From: Bacillus_BD sp050389805 | Lineage (GTDB): Bacteria > Bacillota > Bacilli > Bacillales > Cytobacillaceae | Length of the DNA: 64,000 nt | Assembly: GCF_050389805.1 (NCBI RefSeq) | Contig: NZ_CP130945.1 | Location: 4,216,001 to 4,280,000 of the forward strand | Direction of reading: 5' to 3' | In this document: piece by piece, positions 23,985 to 34,129 of the stretch | Position numbering within the stretch: the first letter of the stretch is position 1 | How the letters are laid out: every line of letters starts with the position of its first letter | Made by a program: the position numbers and the translations under genes | Notes under the pieces: model-generated | The model's database searches: none | What the model was told of the DNA's origin: nothing | What the model saw: the letters and a program-made list of their open reading frames with translations, nothing else

Positions 23985-25280
23985 ATGGAATTTACAAATT
24001 CAGAAAGAATACATAAAGAAGCGTTGGAGCATATTGTTGGCGGGGTGAATAGTCCCTCTCGAGCATATAAAGCGGTCGGAGGAGGTTCCCCAGTCGTGAT
24101 GACACGAGGAGAAGGGGCGCACTTTTTTGATGTAGATGGAAATCAATACATTGATTATTTGTCTGCATACGGCCCAATTATCACAGGATTTAACCACCCT
24201 CATATCGTAGAAGCAATCAAAAAAGCAGCCGAAACGGGAGTATTATTTGGGACACCGACAGAGCATGAAGTGAAATTTGCCAAAATGTTAAAAGAAGCGA
24301 TCCCATCCTTAGATAAAGTCCGCTTTACCAATTCAGGTACAGAAGCGGTGATGACGACCATTCGGGTGGCACGCGCTTATACAGGAAGAGATAAAATCAT
24401 TAAATTTGCGGGCTGTTATCACGGACACTCCGATTTAGTCCTTGTTGCTGCAGGTTCTGGACCTTCAACACTTGGAACTCCTGATTCTGCCGGCGTTCCA
24501 AAAAGCATCGCCCAAGAAGTAATCACCGTGCCATTTAATACGATTGAGCCTCTTAAAGAAGCACTTGATAAATGGGGAGAGGAAATCGCCGCTGTTCTTG
24601 TTGAACCGATTGTTGGAAATTTCGGGATTGTAGAACCCAAACCAGGCTTTCTCCAACAGGTAAATGAACTTGCCCATGAAAAAGGCGCATTGGTGATTTA
24701 TGATGAAGTCATTACAGCCTTCCGTTTTATGTACGGTGGAGCTCAAAATTTATTAGGTGTGACACCTGATTTAACAGCAATGGGAAAAATCATTGGCGGC
24801 GGTCTGCCAATTGGTGCCTATGGTGGACGAAAAGACATCATGGAAAAAGTGGCTCCACTTGGACCAGCCTATCAAGCAGGAACTCATGCCGGAAATCCAG
24901 CTTCGATGCTTGCTGGAATTGCGTGTCTTGAAGTCTTGAAACAAGATGGAGTTTATGAACAATTAGATAGATTAGGAGCTATTCTTGAAGAAGGAATTTT
25001 AGAAGCAGCCCAAAAATACAACATTTCCATTACCATTAATCGCTTAAAAGGCGCGTTAACAGTTTATTTTACAAATGAAAAAGTTGAGAACTATGAACAA
25101 GCTGAAAAGACGGATAGCGAAATGTTTGGGAAATTTTTCAAACTGATGTTAAAACAAGGAATCAACCTTGCTCCATCTAAATATGAAGCATGGTTCCTCA
25201 CCATTGCTCATAAAGAAGAAGATATACAAGCGACCATCACTGCTACAGAAAAGGCGTTTAAAGAGCTATCAGAGGCATAA
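23985..25280 (+). CDS. gsaB: Glutamate-1-semialdehyde 2,1-aminomutase
   Basis: A 431-residue PLP enzyme converting glutamate-1-semialdehyde to 5-aminolevulinate, the last step of C5-pathway ALA synthesis for heme. The PLP lysine lies in TAMGKIIGGGLPIGAYGG, with VIYDEVITAF before it and the N-terminal GGVNSPSRAY typical of the family. Bacillus has two copies; synteny with ygaE and bcp makes this the gsaB copy rather than hemL of the hem operon. GAGGAGGATGTTCG precedes the ATG and a clear terminator follows. Confidence 0.95.
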   Translation: MEFTNSERIHKEALEHIVGGVNSPSRAYKAVGGGSPVVMTRGEGAHFFDVDGNQYIDYLSAYGPIITGFNHPHIVEAIKKAAETGVLFGTPTEHEVKFAKMLKEAIPSLDKVRFTNSGTEAVMTTIRVARAYTGRDKIIKFAGCYHGHSDLVLVAAGSGPSTLGTPDSAGVPKSIAQEVITVPFNTIEPLKEALDKWGEEIAAVLVEPIVGNFGIVEPKPGFLQQVNELAHEKGALVIYDEVITAFRFMYGGAQNLLGVTPDLTAMGKIIGGGLPIGAYGGRKDIMEKVAPLGPAYQAGTHAGNPASMLAGIACLEVLKQDGVYEQLDRLGAILEEGILEAAQKYNISITINRLKGALTVYFTNEKVENYEQAEKTDSEMFGKFFKLMLKQGINLAPSKYEAWFLTIAHKEEDIQATITATEKAFKELSEA

Positions 25281-25285
25281 CAATG

Positions 25286-25316
25286 AAAAAGGAAGCGATC
25301 AATGCTTCCTTTTTTT
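25286..25316 (+). terminator. gsaB terminator
   Basis: AAAAAGGAAGC and GCTTCCTTTTT, an 11-bp perfect stem with T7. Confidence 0.92.
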
Positions 25317-25520
25317 GTGGTTAAAATTATAATTATACACAAAAAATTCATTAAATAACGAGATTTATTCATATCAAAATTAGATTGTTTTTTATGAAAT
25401 CGATATGATAATATGAATTTGCTGACTTTTCATAATTTATTTTTAAATTAAATGGTCCTGCAAAAATTCGTTTTAGGAGGTGAACGGCTTAAAGATTCCA
25501 TCTTCTTTTTAAGCCGAATC

Positions 25521-28500
25521 ATGATGAACCATTATAGCCCTTTTACTTTCGAGAATGTAAGCAGACAAGAACACGATGCATGCGGAATCGTGGCTTGTCT
25601 TGAAAAAACCAAAATCCCAACAAGTGAAAATATTTTCCGCTGCATTGACGCTCTTGTTACAATGAATCACCGCGCTGGATTTATCAACGGAGAAGGCGAT
25701 GGGGTAGGTATCCACATTGACATCCCTCGAAATCTCTGGAAAGAAAAACTTCAAGAAGTCGGCGTCGATCCTTCCGAAGCCGAAAAAGATACTTTTATCG
25801 TTGGACATCTTTTTATTACCCGCACTACAGAAGCTCAGTCTATAATAGACGCTCTCCTAAAAAAAATCGAAGACTCTCAGTTAACGATTCTTTATCAATC
25901 AACAGACGTTACCCATTCCACTGCACTCGGTCCGATTGCCATTCAGGAAAATCCAATCTTTTTGCAATTCGCTTGTTCAACTAACTGGAACGGTCAAGAT
26001 TTATCAAAGAAACTATTCCATTTAACGATCGATTTAGAAAATGATCTTCATGTTCATGTTGCCTCTTTAAGCCAATACCATGTTGTTTACAAGGTAATGG
26101 GTGCTGGAGATATTTTACCAAAGTACTATCAAGACCTGGCCAACCCACTGATTGCCTCAACAATGACACTTGGACATAACCGCTATTCAACCAATACGCT
26201 ATCAAGCTTTTTCCGTGTTCAACCGTTCAGCATTCTCGGACATAACGGGGAGATTAACACAATTGCTAAGTTACGAGATGAAGCCCATATGGTTGATGTT
26301 CCGCTTGTAAAGGACGGTAGTGATTCCCAAGATTTAAGCAGGACGATTCAAACATTCATTTGCCGTGATGGATATACGTTATTTGAGGCGATGGACCTTT
26401 TATTCCCGCCAATCATAAATGAAATCAAAGCCTACCCTAAACATTTACAAGATTTATATTCGTATATTCGCGAGGCATGGGGACATTTCGCCCAAGGACC
26501 AGCTGGTATTATTTCTCGGTATGGAGATGAAGCCGTCTTTAGTGTTGACGCATTGGGACTTCGCCCAGTGTGGATGCTTGAAATTGAAAGTTCCTATCTC
26601 TTCTCTTCAGAGCCAGGAATTATCCCAACTACAGAATTTGCCCATGATCCAAAGCCACTTGCACCAGGTGAAAAAGTAGGTTTGAAGTGGAACGGTGACA
26701 CGATTCAATTATTCATGGCTGACGATTATCAGCAAGAAGTTTATCAACGTTTTTCAAACCGTTTGTCATTGGAAGGGAATTCCGTTCGTTTTCATTCCCC
26801 CCGTATTCATACTGATGTTAAGGTACTCAATCATTCTCATAAAATTCATAACGGTCAATATAAAGCCTTTGGCTGGGAAAAAGAACACATCCAATTCATT
26901 GAACAAATGGCTGAAAAAGGGGTTGAGCCCATCCGCTCCCTTGGTCATGACGCACCTCTTGCGGCTTTGAACTCAGAACGTAAAAACCTAGCCGACTATT
27001 TAAAAGAAAGTGTAGCGGTTGTAACAAACCCTGCAATTGACCGTGATCGTGAAACAGAACATTTCTCTACCCGAATCGTTGTTGGGAAAAGACCGTCGCT
27101 TTTCGAAAAAGAAACAGCCGGACTCGTTGTCGAATTAGCATCCCCTCTTTTAATAGAAGGAAAAGCAGGATTAGATGCCGTTATCCAGTTGGGGCAACCA
27201 AGCTATGAACAATTAGTTGCGAAGTTTGAGGAGAATCATCTTGTTTCCACCATTTCCATTACAATGGGTGAAAATGAAACTGTAGAAGATGCTTTAGAAA
27301 GACTTTCTTGGGAAGCTGTTGCTGCTGTGAAAGAGGGAAAATCTCTCATTGTTTTAGATGATAGAGAGTCCCATCATGATGGTCATTATTGGCTGGACCC
27401 TCATTTAGTCACATCGGTGGTAGATCAGAAGCTTGTTCAAGAATCATTGCGAAGGAATTGCACGGTTGTTTTACGCTCAGCAGCTATTCGTTCTTTACAC
27501 GACATCATTACCGTATATGGTTTAGGTGCTGATGTAATTAGCCCTTATTATCTATTCATGACAGTTTTAGATGATAAAATTCAGCCAGTGATGAACCTTT
27601 ATTCCGCTTTAATGAAAGGGTTAGAAAAGGTCATCTCTACAATTGGAATCCATGAACTTCGCGGATACGCTCGTCTATTTTCAGCCATTGGACTTCATGA
27701 AGAAATCGCAAAAAGATTAAAAATTGTAAACTTCCTTGGCTCACATGGATTAGCTTTTGACTTTGCTGCAATGAAAGAGGATGCGCTGGATCGAGCTGCT
27801 GATTTTCACAATGACAAGGAAAGAATCGGAAAATCATTCAACCTCTTCCCTCGTATTTGGAAAGCGATTGGTGATGTGGCTGCAACTGGTAGCTATGATG
27901 CTTATCGTGAAAAAATAACCGAACAAGAGCAGAGTCGTCCAATTGCGATTCGTCATTTAACACGTTTTAAAACATCGAACACTCCGGTAGCTACCAATGA
28001 GGTCGACATTACCGTTGGCGATCATAGCCTGCCATTTGTGATTTCGTCGATGTCCTTTGGTTCCCAGAATGAGATTGCCTTCCGCGCCTATGCCGAAGGT
28101 GCCAACCGCTTAAATATGGTCAGCCTAAATGGGGAAGGCGGAGAAATAAAAGATATGCTCGGAAAGTATCCAAAAACCCGTGGTCAACAAATTGCCTCTG
28201 GGCGATTTGGCGTCAATGCTGAACTTTTGAACTCTTCTAATCTTCTCGAGATCAAAATCGGGCAAGGGGCAAAACCAGGGGAAGGTGGTCATTTACCAGG
28301 TTCAAAGGTTACTTGGAAAATTGCTGAAGCAAGAAATGCAACGGTTGGTTCGGACTTAATCTCCCCTTCCAATAACCATGATATCTACTCCATTGAGGAT
28401 TTAGCGCAAATGATTCATGAGTTAAAAACGGCGAATGATCAAGCAAAAGTATCGGTGAAAGTTCCAGTTGTACCTAATATTGGAACGATAGCGGTCGGAA

Positions 28501-29999
28501 TTGCTAAAGCAGGTGCAGATATAATCAACATTAGTGGTTTTGACGGTGGGACTGGGGCTGCAAGAATCCATGCTCTCCAGCATGTCGGACTTCCTGTTGA
28601 AATTGGAGTTAAATTAGCACACAATGCCTTGCTTGAATCAGGACTTCGTGAGCAAGTGGAAATTTGGGCTGATGGCGGGATAAAAAGTGCAGTTGATGTC
28701 GTGAAAGTTATGTTACTTGGTGCTAATCGAATTGGTTTTGGAACTTTATCGATGATTGCCATTGGTTGCACAACTTGCCGCGGCTGCCATTTAGATACTT
28801 GTCATGTCGGAATTGCGACACAAATTGAATCAGAAGCACAAGCAAAAGAACATGGATTAAGAAGATTTGTCCCACGTCAGTTGGAAAAAGCGGTTGAAGG
28901 AATAACAAACTTTTTCACAGCTTTCGGAAATGAAGTGAGAGAGCTTGCTGCTGCAATGGGAATTAAAAACTTGCAAGATCATGTTGGTCACTCCCAATTA
29001 TTAGTGCAAAGCACTGGGACGGAACGGTTAGATTTAACGTATTTATTAAAACCTCTAGAAATCAGCCAATTTCATTCACAGGATACAAAGTATTCTAATG
29101 CACAAAACGCAAATAAATGGTCGACTGCTGTTGGTGCTGAATATTTAGATTCGATGGTTGAAGAACTACACCGCTCCCGTGAATTCCACAGTGTAACATC
29201 GGAGCAACGAGTTCTAGGCAGCCGGGTATCCTGTCATCGTGTCCGCAACCGATTAGATGGCTCTTATAAAAACCTACCAACCGTGAAGCTAAAGTATACG
29301 AATGGATCGATTCCCGGAAACGGACTCGGTGCCTATAATACCACAGGAATTCATATTGAAGTAAATGGCGGTGCCCAAGATGGGGTTGGAAAAGCATCGT
29401 TTGGTGGTAAAATGATTATTTTAAAATCAAAAGGCCGTGATGGTCGCTATTATAATGGATCAGTTGGCAAAGGTTTCGGGTATGGCGCTCAAAAAGGATT
29501 GCTCGTGGTTCAGGGTGATGCAGATGCAAGAGCGGGAATTCGATTGTCTGGAGCAGATATGATTATTGGCGGCTTACTGAAAAAGCCGATCCCTAAAGAT
29601 GAAAGAGGAAATATTGGAGTCAATGCGAATATTAAAGGATTTGCCTTTGAATACATGACAAACGGAAGAGGCTTAGTACTTGGGGACCCAGGACCATGGA
29701 TTTGCGCAGGGATGACAGGCGGTGTTATTTATGTAAGGTATCAACCAGAAAGGGGCTTAACAAAAGAAGCCATACAACGTAGAATTGCAAAGGGGGCAAA
29801 AGTTACTATAAGTACCCTTTCAGATCAAGGTGTTGCGGATGTTGAAGAATTGCTTGGCGAGTATACAAAAATGCTTGCAGATCAAGGACAGACGGAGGAA
29901 TCTTCACAGCTTATGAAACTGCTTGAAGATCCAACACAACATTTTCTTCAGATACTTCCGGTTAAAGAGCAAGCCGATCCTTCGGTTTCTACAGAGTGA
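25521..29999 (+). CDS. Glutamate synthase large subunit (GltA/GltB-type)
   Basis: A 1,492-residue enzyme making glutamate from glutamine and 2-oxoglutarate. In order it has a class II glutaminase domain whose nucleophile is the Cys of EHDACGIVA, exposed by removing a propeptide of about 20 residues; GHNRYST and GHNGEIN glutaminase motifs; a central domain; an FMN-binding synthase barrel; a [3Fe-4S] motif C-x5-C-x4-C (CTTCRGCHLDTC); and a C-terminal GXGXG beta-helix. No small subunit gene is adjacent, so the electron donor is unclear. ATG 25521 gives the expected propeptide. The best Shine-Dalgarno (25475-25483) lies about 40 bp upstream of it and the frame is open from 25452, so the true start is unsettled. 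Confidence 0.9.
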   Translation: MMNHYSPFTFENVSRQEHDACGIVACLEKTKIPTSENIFRCIDALVTMNHRAGFINGEGDGVGIHIDIPRNLWKEKLQEVGVDPSEAEKDTFIVGHLFITRTTEAQSIIDALLKKIEDSQLTILYQSTDVTHSTALGPIAIQENPIFLQFACSTNWNGQDLSKKLFHLTIDLENDLHVHVASLSQYHVVYKVMGAGDILPKYYQDLANPLIASTMTLGHNRYSTNTLSSFFRVQPFSILGHNGEINTIAKLRDEAHMVDVPLVKDGSDSQDLSRTIQTFICRDGYTLFEAMDLLFPPIINEIKAYPKHLQDLYSYIREAWGHFAQGPAGIISRYGDEAVFSVDALGLRPVWMLEIESSYLFSSEPGIIPTTEFAHDPKPLAPGEKVGLKWNGDTIQLFMADDYQQEVYQRFSNRLSLEGNSVRFHSPRIHTDVKVLNHSHKIHNGQYKAFGWEKEHIQFIEQMAEKGVEPIRSLGHDAPLAALNSERKNLADYLKESVAVVTNPAIDRDRETEHFSTRIVVGKRPSLFEKETAGLVVELASPLLIEGKAGLDAVIQLGQPSYEQLVAKFEENHLVSTISITMGENETVEDALERLSWEAVAAVKEGKSLIVLDDRESHHDGHYWLDPHLVTSVVDQKLVQESLRRNCTVVLRSAAIRSLHDIITVYGLGADVISPYYLFMTVLDDKIQPVMNLYSALMKGLEKVISTIGIHELRGYARLFSAIGLHEEIAKRLKIVNFLGSHGLAFDFAAMKEDALDRAADFHNDKERIGKSFNLFPRIWKAIGDVAATGSYDAYREKITEQEQSRPIAIRHLTRFKTSNTPVATNEVDITVGDHSLPFVISSMSFGSQNEIAFRAYAEGANRLNMVSLNGEGGEIKDMLGKYPKTRGQQIASGRFGVNAELLNSSNLLEIKIGQGAKPGEGGHLPGSKVTWKIAEARNATVGSDLISPSNNHDIYSIEDLAQMIHELKTANDQAKVSVKVPVVPNIGTIAVGIAKAGADIINISGFDGGTGAARIHALQHVGLPVEIGVKLAHNALLESGLREQVEIWADGGIKSAVDVVKVMLLGANRIGFGTLSMIAIGCTTCRGCHLDTCHVGIATQIESEAQAKEHGLRRFVPRQLEKAVEGITNFFTAFGNEVRELAAAMGIKNLQDHVGHSQLLVQSTGTERLDLTYLLKPLEISQFHSQDTKYSNAQNANKWSTAVGAEYLDSMVEELHRSREFHSVTSEQRVLGSRVSCHRVRNRLDGSYKNLPTVKLKYTNGSIPGNGLGAYNTTGIHIEVNGGAQDGVGKASFGGKMIILKSKGRDGRYYNGSVGKGFGYGAQKGLLVVQGDADARAGIRLSGADMIIGGLLKKPIPKDERGNIGVNANIKGFAFEYMTNGRGLVLGDPGPWICAGMTGGVIYVRYQPERGLTKEAIQRRIAKGAKVTISTLSDQGVADVEELLGEYTKMLADQGQTEESSQLMKLLEDPTQHFLQILPVKEQADPSVSTE

Positions 30000-30017
30000 T
30001 TTTTATGGGTTAGGTAG

Positions 30018-30059
30018 AAGGAGTTTGTTTCTACTATATGTAGAGATGGACTCCTTTTT
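30018..30059 (+). terminator. Terminator after glutamate synthase
   Basis: AAGGAGT and ACTCCTT flank an inner TCTAC/GTAGA stem, followed by T5. Confidence 0.75.
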
Positions 30060-30336
30060 GGTTTGGAGTTTGGGTTTTGGGGCAGATGTTGTTGGTCAGG
30101 GACTTTTGTGGGGGGATTTTGTCATTAGATCTACTCTCATGTATTCTTTCAACTCTTAAGCGGGGATCTTTAGACGATCACTCATGGAAGTATTTCTCAC
30201 CTTTATCATAAGAACAAGTCCTTCGTGACAAACTTTAAATTAATCCACATCCTTTATTGTCTAAAGCGAACGAAAGTGGTTTAATAGGTAATGAACTTTG
30301 GACCTCATCACCGTTCAGAAAGGAAATTGTAACTAT

Positions 30337-31413
30337 ATGAAACTAGGGGCCCGTATTTTAAAAACAGGGATTGCGATTGTTTTATCGTTATTGATTTCCG
30401 ATTTAATCGGACTTCCATCACCTGTTTTTGCTGGGATTGCAGCCATTTTCGCAGTCCAGCCAACGATTTATCGGTCATACTTATCCATACTTGAACAAAT
30501 TCAAGGGAATACGATTGGCGCTGTTATCGCCACCATGTTTGTTCTGCTGTTCGGAAATGATATTTTTATCATTGGCCTTGCAGCGATTATCGTGCTCGCT
30601 CTTCTTCTTAAATTAAAACTTGAGAATGTAATTGGATTATCACTCGTGACCTTAATCGCGATTATGGTCACGCCGAGTGACGCGTTTCTTGAATTTGCCA
30701 TTATTCGCTTTTTAACCGTTATGCTTGGTGTTTTATCCGCCTTTATTGTCAATCTCGTTTTTATTCCGCCTAAATATGAACAAAAGCTTTACTTTCATTT
30801 ATCAGAAACGACGAACGAATTGACGAAATGGATTCGCTTAAGTATTCGAGGCGCAGCAGAGCATAAATTTTTAAAAGATGAAATCGATAAATTTAAAGAT
30901 ATGCTCATTAAAGTTGATCACCTTTATATCATGTATAAAGAAGAACGGAACTATTTTAAAAAAGATACAATTGTTAAAACAAGGAAATTGGTCATTTATC
31001 GGCAAATGATTTCCACGATTAAAAAAGCATTGGAAATTCTAAAAAAACTTCATCGTTTTGAAAATGACATCGTTCAACTTCCTAGTGAACTTCAAAATTA
31101 TATCCAGCAGCAACTCGACCTTCTCATTCATCAACATGAACATGTCATGCTAAAATTTATTGGCAAGGTACGACCGGTCGTTGATTTTGAGGAAGGTGAA
31201 ATCCAGTTAACTCGGAAAGAACTCTTCGACCTCTTTTTATCCTATCAAGCTCAAATCGCTGAAACCGAAGAACCTGCCCACTATCATCTGATGCAAATCG
31301 TTTCTGCGATTATCGATTATGATGAATATATTGAACATCTTGATTTATTAATTACAAGCTTTCAATCATATCACAAAGAAGAAAACAAAGTAGAAATGGT
31401 TGAAGAACAGTAA
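30337..31413 (+). CDS. ygaE: Aromatic acid exporter family protein YgaE (UPF0421)
   Basis: A 358-residue protein with four or five N-terminal transmembrane helices (about residues 8-135), including LPSPVFAGIAAIFAVQPTIYRSY, which is strongly conserved in this family, followed by a long cytoplasmic helical domain. It is half the size of the FUSC protein at 1.5 kb and related to it. Export of aromatic acids is a family-level prediction. ATG 30337 matches the usual MKLGARI start; a frame from 30298 adds an unconserved leader. In B. subtilis it likewise lies between gsaB and ygaD. Confidence 0.88.
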   Translation: MKLGARILKTGIAIVLSLLISDLIGLPSPVFAGIAAIFAVQPTIYRSYLSILEQIQGNTIGAVIATMFVLLFGNDIFIIGLAAIIVLALLLKLKLENVIGLSLVTLIAIMVTPSDAFLEFAIIRFLTVMLGVLSAFIVNLVFIPPKYEQKLYFHLSETTNELTKWIRLSIRGAAEHKFLKDEIDKFKDMLIKVDHLYIMYKEERNYFKKDTIVKTRKLVIYRQMISTIKKALEILKKLHRFENDIVQLPSELQNYIQQQLDLLIHQHEHVMLKFIGKVRPVVDFEEGEIQLTRKELFDLFLSYQAQIAETEEPAHYHLMQIVSAIIDYDEYIEHLDLLITSFQSYHKEENKVEMVEEQ

Positions 31414-31440
31414 AAGCAGCTGAAAAAATCAGCTGCTTTT
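31412..31440. terminator. Bidirectional terminator between ygaE and ygaD
   Basis: AAAAGCAGCTGA and TCAGCTGCTTTT form a 12-bp perfect stem with an A5 loop between convergent genes. Confidence 0.93.
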
Positions 31441-31441
31441 C

Positions 31442-33211
31442 TTAGTTACTAGTGCTTGCACTTTCCGATTGATCCAACTGTTGTACTTGGAAGAGTTTAT
31501 AATAATGACCTTGTAATGCCATTAATTCCTCATGGGTTCCCATTTCAACAATGCTTCCATGCTCGATTAAAACGATACGGTCGGCATGGGTAATCGTTGA
31601 TAATCGATGAGCCACGATAAAGGTTGTCCGGTCTCTCGCAAGTTTATCAAGCGCCTCTTGGATTAAATGTTCACTTTCTAAATCCAACGCAGACGTTGCT
31701 TCATCTAAAACAAGGATCGGTGGATTTTTCAAAAAGACACGGGCAATCGCAATTCGTTGCTTTTGTCCTCCTGATAACTTAACTCCACGCTCACCCACTT
31801 TTGTATCATAGCCTTCAGGCAAATTCATAATGAAATCATGTGCATTTGCCGCCTTTGCCGCTTCAATTACTTCTTCATCGGAAGAGCCTGGGTTTCCTAG
31901 CAAAATATTTTCCTTTACGGATTCACTAAATAAAATACTGTCTTGGAGCACCATCCCAATTTTATCGCGTAATGTTCTTACTTTAAATTGGCGAATATCG
32001 GTACCATCCAATAGGATCCTACCACCCGTTACATCATAGAAACGAGGGATCAGACTAACAAGGGATGACTTTCCACCGCCGCTCATTCCAACGAGAGCGA
32101 CCTTCTCCCCTTTTTGTACATCTAAATGAACATCCTTCAATACTTCATCGCCATCATTGTAAGCAAAATCAACATGGTCAAACACAATATGACCCTTTAC
32201 ATCCTTACATTCGATGGAATCAGGAGCATCTTCGATATCGTATTTTTCATCAATAAATTCAAATACGCGGTCCATTGAGGCAAAGGATTGCGTTAAAGTC
32301 GTTGACGAATTCACAAGACGGCGTAATGGGTTGTAAAGACGATCAATATAACCGATAAAAGCAACCATTGCCCCGACGGTTAAATCCCCTTGTATTACTT
32401 GATACCCTGCTACTCCAATAACAAGGAGTGGGGCGATATCGGTAATCGTATTGACTACCGCAAAAGACTTAGCATTCCATTTCGTATGGTCAATGGCCCT
32501 GTTTAAAAAGTTTTTATTTACTTCATCAAATTTCGTTTGTTCAAAATCCTCTATGGCAAAGCTTTTAATCACAGGCATCCCAGACACACGTTCATGTAGA
32601 TAACTTTGAACTTCCGCTAAGGCTTGGGAACGTTTTCTCGTCAAGCTACGCAAATTCCCAAAAAAGTATTTAATTGAAAAGATGAATAATGGCATGATAA
32701 TGAGCGATACAAAGGTTAACGTAACGTCCATCGTAAACATAATCGCGATCGCAATCAGAATGGTTCCCATATCTAACCATATATTCATTAAACCCGTTAC
32801 AACAAACGTTTTTGTTTGCTCTACATCATTAATAACCCGAGAGATGACTTCACCCGTTTTATTATTGGAGTAAAATTTAAAGCTAAGTTTTTGAATATGA
32901 GTGAAAAGTTGATCACGGATATCATATAAAATTTTACTTGACGTCCATTGTGCATAATATTGACGATAATATTCAATCGGAGGCCGTAAAACCACAAAGA
33001 TAATGAGCATGACGACAATCACCCATATCAATTGATCAATTTTATCCGCCTGCACAAGAGCATCATTGTCAATAATGTCGTCCAAAACATATTTAATCAA
33101 CAAGGGAATCAGTAACGGAATACCAAACTTGAGAATTCCAATGATGATGGTAATGATGATTTGGAGGCGGTATGGTTTAACAAAATGAAGATAACGTTTG
33201 ATACTGTCCAA
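31442..33211 (-). CDS. ygaD: ABC exporter, fused permease-ATPase, YgaD
   Basis: A 589-residue half-transporter of the MsbA/LmrA type, expected to dimerise and export lipids or drugs. Six transmembrane helices occupy about residues 15-310; the ATPase domain has Walker A GMSGGGKSS, signature KLSGGQKQRIAIARV, Walker B PILVLDEATSALD and a conserved H-loop (IVAHRLST). AGGTGGGGG lies eight bases before TTG at 33211; the slightly longer GTG at 33223 falls inside that binding site, so TTG is preferred. The substrate is unknown. Confidence 0.9.
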   Translation of the reverse strand: MDSIKRYLHFVKPYRLQIIITIIIGILKFGIPLLIPLLIKYVLDDIIDNDALVQADKIDQLIWVIVVMLIIFVVLRPPIEYYRQYYAQWTSSKILYDIRDQLFTHIQKLSFKFYSNNKTGEVISRVINDVEQTKTFVVTGLMNIWLDMGTILIAIAIMFTMDVTLTFVSLIIMPLFIFSIKYFFGNLRSLTRKRSQALAEVQSYLHERVSGMPVIKSFAIEDFEQTKFDEVNKNFLNRAIDHTKWNAKSFAVVNTITDIAPLLVIGVAGYQVIQGDLTVGAMVAFIGYIDRLYNPLRRLVNSSTTLTQSFASMDRVFEFIDEKYDIEDAPDSIECKDVKGHIVFDHVDFAYNDGDEVLKDVHLDVQKGEKVALVGMSGGGKSSLVSLIPRFYDVTGGRILLDGTDIRQFKVRTLRDKIGMVLQDSILFSESVKENILLGNPGSSDEEVIEAAKAANAHDFIMNLPEGYDTKVGERGVKLSGGQKQRIAIARVFLKNPPILVLDEATSALDLESEHLIQEALDKLARDRTTFIVAHRLSTITHADRIVLIEHGSIVEMGTHEELMALQGHYYKLFQVQQLDQSESASTSN

Positions 33212-33280
33212 GGTCTCCCCCACCTAACAAAAGTAGATTCTGTTACTAGTGTATCCTTTAAGTCACACTATCTCAAATAA

Positions 33281-33308
33281 AAAACCTGTTGAAGGATCAA
33301 CAGGTTTT
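33281..33308 (-). terminator. ygaC terminator
   Basis: AAAACCTGTTGA and TCAACAGGTTTT, a 12-bp perfect stem with a four-base loop. Confidence 0.9.
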
Positions 33309-33333
33309 ACCAGACTTTATATAATTCTTCATC

Positions 33334-33864
33334 TTAACTTCTGTACGTTAAAAACCTCTCGTACCAGATATCAATAAAATCTGCTGCGAACGGACCTTTT
33401 CGCTGACGAATCCACTGGATTAAAGTATCAACATTGGCTTTCAGGATGGAATCAATCACTTCAGGATATTTCATTTCTACTCGATGCCGTTCATACTCAT
33501 CTTCATCTAATAAATGAAAGGTCATATCAGGAAATACTTTAATATCTAAATCATAATCAATGTACTTGATCGCCTCTCCGTCATAAATAAACGGTGAACT
33601 CAAATTACAATAATAGTAAATCCCGTCTTCTCGTAACATCCCAATAATATTAAACCAATGTTGGGAATGGAAATAAGTAATAGCCGGTTCTCTCGTCACC
33701 CATGTTCTTCCATCTGATTCAGTAACTATGGTACGGTCATTGCCACCGATCACTAAACTTTGTGTTCCCTTTAACACCATGGTTTCGTCCCAAACGCGAT
33801 GAATATGCCCATTATGTTTAAAACTATGAATTTGTACTGGTTCACCTTCGATGGGTACGCCCAT
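33334..33864 (-). CDS. ygaC: DUF402 family protein YgaC (nucleoside di/triphosphate phosphatase-like)
   Basis: A 176-residue cytoplasmic protein of the DUF402 family. Conserved blocks include QIHSFKHNGHIHRVWDET, the NDRTIVTESDGRTW strand, IGMLREDGIYYYCNLSSPF and KYIDYDLDIKVFPD, whose acidic residues bind metal in a characterised Staphylococcus relative (a nucleoside diphosphate phosphatase). AGGGG lies five bases before ATG 33864, giving 176 residues, the B. subtilis length as I recall it; ATG 33882 is a longer alternative. Confidence 0.9.
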   Translation of the reverse strand: MGVPIEGEPVQIHSFKHNGHIHRVWDETMVLKGTQSLVIGGNDRTIVTESDGRTWVTREPAITYFHSQHWFNIIGMLREDGIYYYCNLSSPFIYDGEAIKYIDYDLDIKVFPDMTFHLLDEDEYERHRVEMKYPEVIDSILKANVDTLIQWIRQRKGPFAADFIDIWYERFLTYRS

Positions 33865-34074
33865 TCTTTCCCCTACTTTCATTTCCGGACACTTTGCAAC
33901 CTAATTATTTTTTTCGCTAGGCTGTGTGAACATTAAAAATTTGCCCCTTTTGGCTTATTTTCAACATTAAGCTTCTCTAGAGCCTAAAAATCCCGATTCC
34001 ACTTTTTATGATAGGTAACAAAGAACAATTCCTATTTTTTACTATTATAACGGTTTATGCTGAATTTTAAAACA

Positions 34075-34100
34075 AACAACCATTGAAATTAAGTCAATGG
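34075..34100 (-). terminator. Weak terminator after ygaB
   Basis: CCATTGA and TCAATGG form a 7-bp stem 30 bp after the ygaB stop, with a T-rich tail on the minus strand. Confidence 0.5.
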
Positions 34101-34129
34101 CTGCCTTTTATGCAAAATAGGATTTACTT

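Noticed and set aside
25322..25338. PerR box upstream of the glutamate synthase gene
   Set aside because: AAATTATAATTATAC resembles part of a PerR box, but the match is incomplete and such strings are common in AT-rich DNA.
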